Source of the DNA: Oscillospiraceae bacterium
GTDB taxonomy: Bacteria > Bacillota > Clostridia > Oscillospirales > Ruminococcaceae
Assembly (NCBI GenBank): GCA_016296165.1
Contig: JAEDJV010000067.1
Span: 1-12,964, forward strand
Length of the DNA stretch: 12,964 bases
Reading direction: 5' to 3'
The translations under genes and the position numbers were made by a program. The first letter of the stretch is position 1. Each line of letters opens with the position of its first letter. Positions 8,241 to 12,964 of the stretch are shown here, piece by piece. Under the pieces are notes generated by a model that saw only the letters and a list, made by a program, of their open reading frames with translations, ran no database searches and was not told the origin of the DNA.

Positions 8241-11072
8241 TTAACTATTTCCGTTTTTCTGACACAACTTACATTTTCCTCCTCTTAGACCAAGTGAACC
8301 GCCATAAGTCCATGTTTCTTCTTCTGGTTTTATTTCGTTACAGTAAATACATCTAACCCACCTTCGGCCAGTACTATCAATTACTTTACCACGCTCAGGT
8401 TCCTGTACTCCAAACATTGAAAGCTGACCATCTTCAAAGCATTGCAGAGCATATTGATAACACTCTTCATCTAACTCGCGTTTTTTTCTTTTCTTATCTT
8501 CTTCACGAGCTTTTCTTTCATTTTCCTGTTTGATTCGCAACTGTTCAGCTTGTTCAAGCTTAATTCTACGTTCTTCTTCAATAGCTTTTTGTTTCTCATA
8601 AAATTCAGCAATCCGACGTTCATGTTCTGCTTTTTTTCTCTCAGCAATCTTTTTATGTATTTCTTCGTTTATTTTTCTGATATGATCAATTAAATCCATC
8701 TTATAATTATGATTTGAACCATGACTAACACCAACTGAACCTGAATCACTATACAATTCATTTACAAAACACGATTCTCTGTTATTTATGCAGAAAATAT
8801 TAAGACTGTTTATAGCTCTGGTCAAACCTACATATAACAATCTTCTTTCTTCCTGCTCCATTTCATGCTCGGTAGAATAGTAATTGCTCTTACTGTTACT
8901 TAAAGGGAAAATTCCATCGTAAACATCAATTAAGTATACTTCATTAAATTCCATGCCTTTGCTTGAATGGATTGTAGACAGAACGATTGGTGCAGTTATA
9001 TCTTTTTCAGTATTTGATTTTTCAACTTCTTTTTGCAGAACTAATAGCCTGTTTTTAAAATCGTTTATTGTTTCATAGTTCTCTGAAATTATATACATGT
9101 TATCGAGATAATTACGGTTTATTACATCAGTAGACCGTGCTATTTCTGCAATTGCGTCAGTTGGTTTTGTATTTTGATTCATGGAATTTAAACGATTCAT
9201 AAGATTTGTATAGTTTTTGCTGTTAAAGAAAGTTAGCTGGTATTCCTTATTTATTCTATATGGTATATTGTTCTCAAACAAAAGATTAATTAGCGGAATA
9301 AGACTGTCATTCAGTCGAGCCAATATAGCTATCTGATTAGTGCTGTTTTTTATTCTACTAACAAGATCCTGGAACTGTTCTGATCTTGAAGCAACTTTTC
9401 TTATTATTACCTGATTTCCAGCTTCTTTAACAGGAACCATTTTCTTAGTTTCCCTGTCTGTGTTCACTTCAATAAATCTGTTTGCTGTATCAATGATATT
9501 AGCAGTCGATCTGAAATTCCTATTAATCTGAAGATTAAATGTGTTCTTATATGTATTTCTGAATTTCAGCAATGCTCTTGGATATGCTCCCCTGAATCCA
9601 AATATGCTCTGATCCTCATCACCAACCATAAAAATATTGTTATTCTTTTCTGCAATCAGCCTTATGATTTCATGCTGAAGCTTTGAATTATCCTGAGCTT
9701 CATCTACACTTATATATCTATACTTGTTTTCCAGAGTATTTCTTATATCTTTCGCAGAAAGAAGAATTTTATAAGCAAATATTAACTGATCATCATAATC
9801 CATGTAGTTATTTTCTTTACAATAATTCACATATTCTTTGTATATCCGGTCGCTATCAACCTGAGCAAGCTCATATTCATTTTCAAACAGCATCATATTC
9901 TTTATGTAACCGATAGTTGTATCATATTCTATGAGTTCTGACTTAGTAAGCTTTATATTCTTTCGCTTGCTGAAAAACTCATACAACGAGCTTTGTCTTG
10001 GTTTTAAATTATATGGATTTTTCTTGTTTTTTATAAGTGAATACTGATTTATGATTTCAAGACAAAAACTATTTATTGTAGCAATCTTTATGTTTGAACC
10101 GTCTTTAAGATTAAATGTTGATGTCATTCTCCTACGTAATTCATTTGCTGCTGCATTAGTATATGATATAACAAGTATATTTTCAGGAGATATTCCTTTG
10201 CACAACACCATATATCCAAGTCTCGCAATCATTGTTGAGGTCTTACCGCTACCCGGAACAGCAAGAAGCAGTACTGCTCCTTCAACTGACTGTACAGCAC
10301 GATCCTGCTCTTTAGTTAGCTGTATATTATACTTCGATTTATATCTTTGAAATTCCTCATTATTGGTCAAATCATCATAAAACAAGGGTGCTTCGTAAAT
10401 ACCGTCATGTGTTTTAGTATAATCCAGAAATTCCTGCTTAGTATACCATTTTAAAACTGAAAATTTTTCAAAACCTGTTTTTGCTGTACGTTTGATTTTC
10501 ACTATACATTCCTGATTATCAGTCATTTCTTTCAACTGAAAAAATAATTCAGCCTGTTCCTGATACCTATCAAAAAATTTAAAAGCTCTGTATGGCCTTA
10601 TCCATGAAAACTCATTATCGTTATCATATACATTCTGGATTTTCCCGTCAGAATATAATTCTCTCATATCAAACAGCCATACGATTTTATATCCGAAATT
10701 GAAATAGAAGTTATTTCTCTCGCTGAAATGTTCTTCAGATATACTGCTATGCTGAAATTCAATAACTGTTCTTCCTGTCAGGACATCAGCTCTATGAGTT
10801 ATACTATCCCATGTCAGTTGAATCTCCTGATTTTCTATCGGATATTCATTCTGCCAGTCATTATGCCAGTCTGAAACATCATAAGAATTGTTACCGCCGC
10901 TTGACCAGGTATCAGTGCATATATTACTTTTTCTATGAGCAAAGTACGCTCTTCTAATCTGTCCTTTTTTATAAGTAAGAAGCTTTCCGCATGAAGGACA
11001 TCTCCAGTCTCCATTTACATAAGCATTATTAGCATGTACTCTTTTTTTATCAATATCAAGTGCTACAAACAT
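8241..11072 (-). CDS. CoiA-like nuclease / UvrD-type SF1 helicase fusion with C-terminal zinc ribbon
   Basis: A 943-residue multidomain protein. Residues 1-135 resemble the CoiA family: a zinc-finger-like set C25-x2-C28, FAHR with H46, and C52, then a W-H-x3-W element (69-73) and a PD-(D/E)XK-like core with RADVL (D96) and IEFQ (E105, Q107). Residues about 250-760 are a complete UvrD/Rep helicase: Walker A PGSGKTS (273-279), motif Ia SYTNAAA, motif II DEAQD (457-461), motif III GDEDQ (484-488), NFRST (519-523), HSSKGMEF (702-709) and YVGLTRA (747-753). Residues about 797-870 are a highly charged coiled coil, then QLSMF (883-887) and a zinc ribbon with C908/C911 and C934/C937. It should translocate on DNA using ATP and may cut it. 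It starts 5 bp after the regulator gene with GGGAG 9 nt before its ATG, so the two form an operon. The domains are clear; the biological role is not, and defence, repair or recombination are all open. It is not a GajB or known BREX helicase by layout. Confidence 0.92.
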   Translation of the reverse strand: MFVALDIDKKRVHANNAYVNGDWRCPSCGKLLTYKKGQIRRAYFAHRKSNICTDTWSSGGNNSYDVSDWHNDWQNEYPIENQEIQLTWDSITHRADVLTGRTVIEFQHSSISEEHFSERNNFYFNFGYKIVWLFDMRELYSDGKIQNVYDNDNEFSWIRPYRAFKFFDRYQEQAELFFQLKEMTDNQECIVKIKRTAKTGFEKFSVLKWYTKQEFLDYTKTHDGIYEAPLFYDDLTNNEEFQRYKSKYNIQLTKEQDRAVQSVEGAVLLLAVPGSGKTSTMIARLGYMVLCKGISPENILVISYTNAAANELRRRMTSTFNLKDGSNIKIATINSFCLEIINQYSLIKNKKNPYNLKPRQSSLYEFFSKRKNIKLTKSELIEYDTTIGYIKNMMLFENEYELAQVDSDRIYKEYVNYCKENNYMDYDDQLIFAYKILLSAKDIRNTLENKYRYISVDEAQDNSKLQHEIIRLIAEKNNNIFMVGDEDQSIFGFRGAYPRALLKFRNTYKNTFNLQINRNFRSTANIIDTANRFIEVNTDRETKKMVPVKEAGNQVIIRKVASRSEQFQDLVSRIKNSTNQIAILARLNDSLIPLINLLFENNIPYRINKEYQLTFFNSKNYTNLMNRLNSMNQNTKPTDAIAEIARSTDVINRNYLDNMYIISENYETINDFKNRLLVLQKEVEKSNTEKDITAPIVLSTIHSSKGMEFNEVYLIDVYDGIFPLSNSKSNYYSTEHEMEQEERRLLYVGLTRAINSLNIFCINNRESCFVNELYSDSGSVGVSHGSNHNYKMDLIDHIRKINEEIHKKIAERKKAEHERRIAEFYEKQKAIEEERRIKLEQAEQLRIKQENERKAREEDKKRKKRELDEECYQYALQCFEDGQLSMFGVQEPERGKVIDSTGRRWVRCIYCNEIKPEEETWTYGGSLGLRGGKCKLCQKNGNS

Positions 11073-11077
11073 AATGA

Positions 11078-12139
11078 TCAGCTCCCATTTCCCGAAATAT
11101 CTGAAAAGAATTTTTCCAATGCCTTTTTGCAGTATGAAGCAATCATATCTACTGCTTGCTGTCCTACTCTTTTTATCTCCGGATTTAAAACTACAGCATT
11201 TATAATCATAGAAGACATTGCCTGCTTCCTGTCATTTTCATTGATAAATTTCATTGCCCAAAAATAATCATAAAGCTTTTTTATTTCTTCCTGTACAACT
11301 GATGACTCCGGAGGATTATTCTTACTTGCCAAAATAATTATTTGGGTTAAAGTTTCTGCAAGAATTCTATCGAAAGATGTGCTGTCATTTCTATTTCGAT
11401 AATGATAATCACAAGCCTGATATATATATTCAGATGTTCCCTCGCCAAAATAATTATCGATATCTTTTGACGCTTCTGTACCAGATGAAAAACCTAAAGC
11501 AAAACTATGAAAAGCATAATTTGAATCAGACAAGTAACCTGAAAGTTCACTTTGCAATTCAGATACATACTTCTGGACAGCATCAGATTCAGCACTATTT
11601 CCGCTATTCCTGCAATCATTGATTTTATCTATAGTATCAAGTATAGATTTGCACTTATCTTCGTTAAAAAACTCTTTGGCAACTTCATTGTTTTCATCAG
11701 GACATGAAGCACCTATTAAATAAACAATATCGAGCATCTGAGAATATGTAATATCATCAGGCATTCCTCTTTTTAATGTAGCAGGTGTTACTCCTATATC
11801 TACGATATCTTTAGCTACCTTTAGCAGTTTTTGATAATACTCAACCTGATTTTCAAGATAAGATATCTGTTTATTTAAATCAGCAGTTCTATCAAAATTC
11901 GGATTTTCGAACAATTCCCTTATCTGTTTATGAGTGTAACCCATGTCCTTATAAAACTTAATAAGCCAAAGATTATTTATGTCATTATCATCGAAAACTA
12001 ATCGAGCACGCTCGTTTGTTTTAAGTTTCATATTTAATGCATCAAATACCTTGTCATCTTTGAGTTTGTAAATCACACTACGACTTAATCCAACAGTGCT
12101 TTCGATTTCTTTTATTGTCTTATCTTTCAATGATATCAC
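11078..12139 (-). CDS. MerR-family regulator with two predicted TipAS-like domains
   Basis: The N-terminus has a MerR-type winged HTH (about residues 8-78, with TIKEIESTVGLSRSVIYKL, then WLIKFYKDMGYTHKQIREL) and a coiled-coil linker at about 85-112, as in MerR dimers. The remaining 240 residues are helical and look like two repeats (about 161-250 and 255-345), each resembling the TipAS ligand-binding fold: a shared IL-x(n)-ES-x2-VQ pattern at ES184-185/VQ188-189 and ES278-279/VQ282-283, followed by helices of similar spacing. TipAS domains bind small molecules in other MerR proteins, so ligand-controlled regulation of its own operon with the downstream helicase is a reasonable inference. The annotated first codon is GTG at 12139 (353 residues), but an AAGGA sits only 3 nt before it. 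A TTG at 12130 (350 residues, reading MKDKTIKEI) is 12 nt from the AAGGA and may be the true start. The ligand and target are unknown. Confidence 0.78.
   Translation of the reverse strand: MISLKDKTIKEIESTVGLSRSVIYKLKDDKVFDALNMKLKTNERARLVFDDNDINNLWLIKFYKDMGYTHKQIRELFENPNFDRTADLNKQISYLENQVEYYQKLLKVAKDIVDIGVTPATLKRGMPDDITYSQMLDIVYLIGASCPDENNEVAKEFFNEDKCKSILDTIDKINDCRNSGNSAESDAVQKYVSELQSELSGYLSDSNYAFHSFALGFSSGTEASKDIDNYFGEGTSEYIYQACDYHYRNRNDSTSFDRILAETLTQIIILASKNNPPESSVVQEEIKKLYDYFWAMKFINENDRKQAMSSMIINAVVLNPEIKRVGQQAVDMIASYCKKALEKFFSDISGNGS
11082..11086 (-). promoter_or_regulatory. Ribosome-binding site of the helicase gene inside the regulator gene
   Basis: GGGAG formed by the penultimate codons of the regulator gene, 9 nt before the helicase ATG at 11072. 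It indicates coupled translation of the two genes. Confidence 0.7.
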
Positions 12140-12142
12140 CGT

Positions 12143-12147
12143 TCCTT
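12143..12147 (-). promoter_or_regulatory. Regulator-gene ribosome-binding site, unusually placed
   Basis: AAGGA lies 3 nt from the GTG at 12139 and 12 nt from the in-frame TTG at 12130. Neither spacing is ideal; 3 nt is too close for efficient initiation, which favours the TTG or a weakly translated message. Confidence 0.5.
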
Positions 12148-12154
12148 TGATTAC

Positions 12155-12187
12155 ATTATATCACTGTGCGGACGGAACACATGTGAA
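12155..12187 (-). promoter_or_regulatory. Probable promoter of the regulator-helicase operon
   Basis: A perfect TATAAT (12160 to 12155) is preceded by TGA (extended -10). The best -35 match is TTCACA (12187 to 12182), 21 nt away, longer than the usual 17 and near the 19-20 nt spacing of MerR-controlled promoters. TGTG and CACA arms with a 9-nt gap lie in that spacer. Transcription would begin near 12148, leaving a very short leader. Confidence 0.55.
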
Positions 12188-12203
12188 CTGTTTGTAAATT
12201 ATT

Positions 12204-12214
12204 TGGATAATCCA
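12204..12214. repeat. Short inverted repeat upstream of the regulator gene
   Basis: TGGAT-A-ATCCA, a perfect 5+5 bp dyad, flanked on both sides by ATTATTT direct repeats (12198-12204 and 12214-12220). It sits 17 bp upstream of the TTCACA box. A possible protein-binding site, but short enough to occur by chance. Confidence 0.25.
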
Positions 12215-12244
12215 TTATTTCGATAGTAACTTTCCTTAAACGTT

Positions 12245-12281
12245 AAGGCGGTATACTCAATTTCATTAGGTACACCGCCTT
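12245..12281 (-). terminator. Hairpin, probable terminator after the metallophosphoesterase gene
   Basis: The arms AAGGCGGTGTAC and GTATACCGCCTT (minus-strand reading) enclose a 13-nt loop and form a 12-bp stem with one G-U pair. It lies 36 bp after the phosphoesterase stop. The stem pairs fully only on the minus strand, which has a G-U where the plus strand has A-C, but the better T-run (TTTT) follows on the plus strand. The minus-strand tail TTAACGTTT is weak, so termination efficiency is uncertain. Confidence 0.55.
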
Positions 12282-12317
12282 TTCTCCTGTATATCATATT
12301 ATTGCATCATAAATCAC

Positions 12318-12863
12318 TTACTTACCAGCGTTGCTTTTTCTAATTTCTTCAAGTGTTCTCAGAGTATAATCCATATATGGTAGCATACATCCGACGTTAT
12401 AGCACTCGTACGGAAGTCCTCTTGCCTTCATTTTGACCGCATATTCTTCAAACGGATCTGAATCTCTTCCGGTATGTATATGCCCATAGAGATGAATATA
12501 GCCATAGTCAGCACTTCGCCAATGCGCAATAGGATAATGACAAAGAACGATATGACTATCGCCGTCCTTTATAGTTTCAAGCTCTTTTACCCAGACAAAC
12601 TGCTTTTCAAGATCCATGTTCATCCTGTCATGATTTCCAAGAATAAGATATTTTCGTCCTTTGAGCTGTCGCAGTACTTCAAGTCCGGTATCATTTTTCC
12701 ATGCAAAGTCACCAAGAATGTATACTTCATCTCCACTACTTACTACGCTGTTCCAGTTATTTATGATAGTTTCATGCATTTCATCAAGTGATGCAAAAGG
12801 CCTTGAATCAAAGTTCATGACGTTTACATGACCGATGTGATAATCACTTATGTATCGCTTCAT
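12318..12863 (-). CDS. Calcineurin-like metallophosphoesterase
   Basis: A 181-residue cytoplasmic protein with the full set of metallophosphoesterase motifs: SDYHIGH near the start (D7, H9), GDFAWKN (D52), GNHD (N77, H78, D79), CHYP (H109) and GHIH (H128, H130). These residues bind two divalent metals and hydrolyse phosphoester bonds; the substrate of this small single-domain family is generally not known. Length and the FDSRPF segment at 18-23 are usual for the family. The start is supported by GGGAG at 12873-12877, 9 nt upstream. It is separated from the regulator gene by 178 bp holding a hairpin and a promoter, so it is probably a separate transcription unit. It may be an ordinary neighbour of the defence region rather than part of it. 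Confidence 0.9.
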   Translation of the reverse strand: MKRYISDYHIGHVNVMNFDSRPFASLDEMHETIINNWNSVVSSGDEVYILGDFAWKNDTGLEVLRQLKGRKYLILGNHDRMNMDLEKQFVWVKELETIKDGDSHIVLCHYPIAHWRSADYGYIHLYGHIHTGRDSDPFEEYAVKMKARGLPYECYNVGCMLPYMDYTLRTLEEIRKSNAGK

Positions 12864-12964
12864 TTCATAAGTCTCCCTGCTTCTTATATTCGTTTATTTA
12901 TCATGATCTTGAATCCGCAAAACTCATTTTCTAAAAATCTTTCGTAAACGTCGAAAATATGATA

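Noticed and set aside
10051..10350. Plus-strand open frame of 99 residues
   Set aside because: Antisense to the conserved Walker A region of the helicase; shadow frame.
8241..11072. Helicase as GajB of a Gabija system or as a BREX BrxHI/BrxHII helicase
   Set aside because: No GajA (OLD/TOPRIM nuclease) partner is adjacent, and the CoiA-like N-terminus plus zinc ribbon do not match these helicases.
12234..12248. CCTTAA-ACG-TTAAGG inverted repeat
   Set aside because: Overlaps the probable terminator arm, has only 6-bp AT-rich arms and a 3-nt loop; no separate function can be supported.
12864..12964. Promoter for the metallophosphoesterase in the right-hand edge
   Set aside because: Only weak -35/-10 resemblances (TTGCGG, TAAATA with poor spacing); nothing convincing before the window ends.
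1..12964. CRISPR arrays, insertion sequences, tRNA genes or attachment sites
   Set aside because: No regularly spaced repeats, transposase frames, tRNA-like cloverleaf or integrase signatures were seen.

Overview
The window reads as chromosomal DNA of a low-GC Gram-positive bacterium, most likely a gut or rumen Clostridia member (Ruminococcus/Lachnospiraceae-like). The basis is an AT-rich sequence with Firmicute-style AAGGA/GGGAG ribosome-binding sites, extended -10 promoters and a TipA-like MerR regulator. This placement is an inference; no rRNA or other marker gene is present. All seven genes lie on the minus strand, so transcription runs from high to low coordinates.

Right part (12964 to about 12240): a small calcineurin-like metallophosphoesterase followed by a hairpin that probably ends its transcript. 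Middle part (12240 to 8120): a two-gene operon. It holds a MerR-type regulator whose C-terminal half looks like two tandem TipAS-like ligand-binding domains and, 5 bp downstream, a 943-residue multidomain protein. That protein joins a CoiA-like zinc-finger/PD-(D/E)XK nuclease, a complete UvrD/Rep superfamily 1 helicase, a charged coiled coil, a QLSMF sliding-clamp-like motif and a C-terminal zinc ribbon. A Rho-independent terminator closes this operon.

Left part (8120 to 1): a type 1 BREX phage-defence operon in canonical order, brxA-brxB-brxC-pglX. It has its own extended -10 promoter, with a 10+10 bp AT-rich inverted repeat just upstream of it. The genes are separated by only 12-13 bp, and each stop codon runs into the next Shine-Dalgarno sequence. 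pglX is still open at the left edge. The usual pglZ and brxL partners would be expected beyond that edge but are not seen.

BrxA, BrxB and BrxC are known to be needed with PglX and PglZ for BREX methylation and exclusion, and PglX is the adenine methyltransferase that marks host DNA. The most unusual element is the nuclease-helicase fusion under a TipA-like regulator, immediately upstream of but transcriptionally separable from BREX. It could be a BREX accessory factor, a separate defence system in the same island, or a DNA repair/recombination enzyme. The sequence alone does not decide between these.
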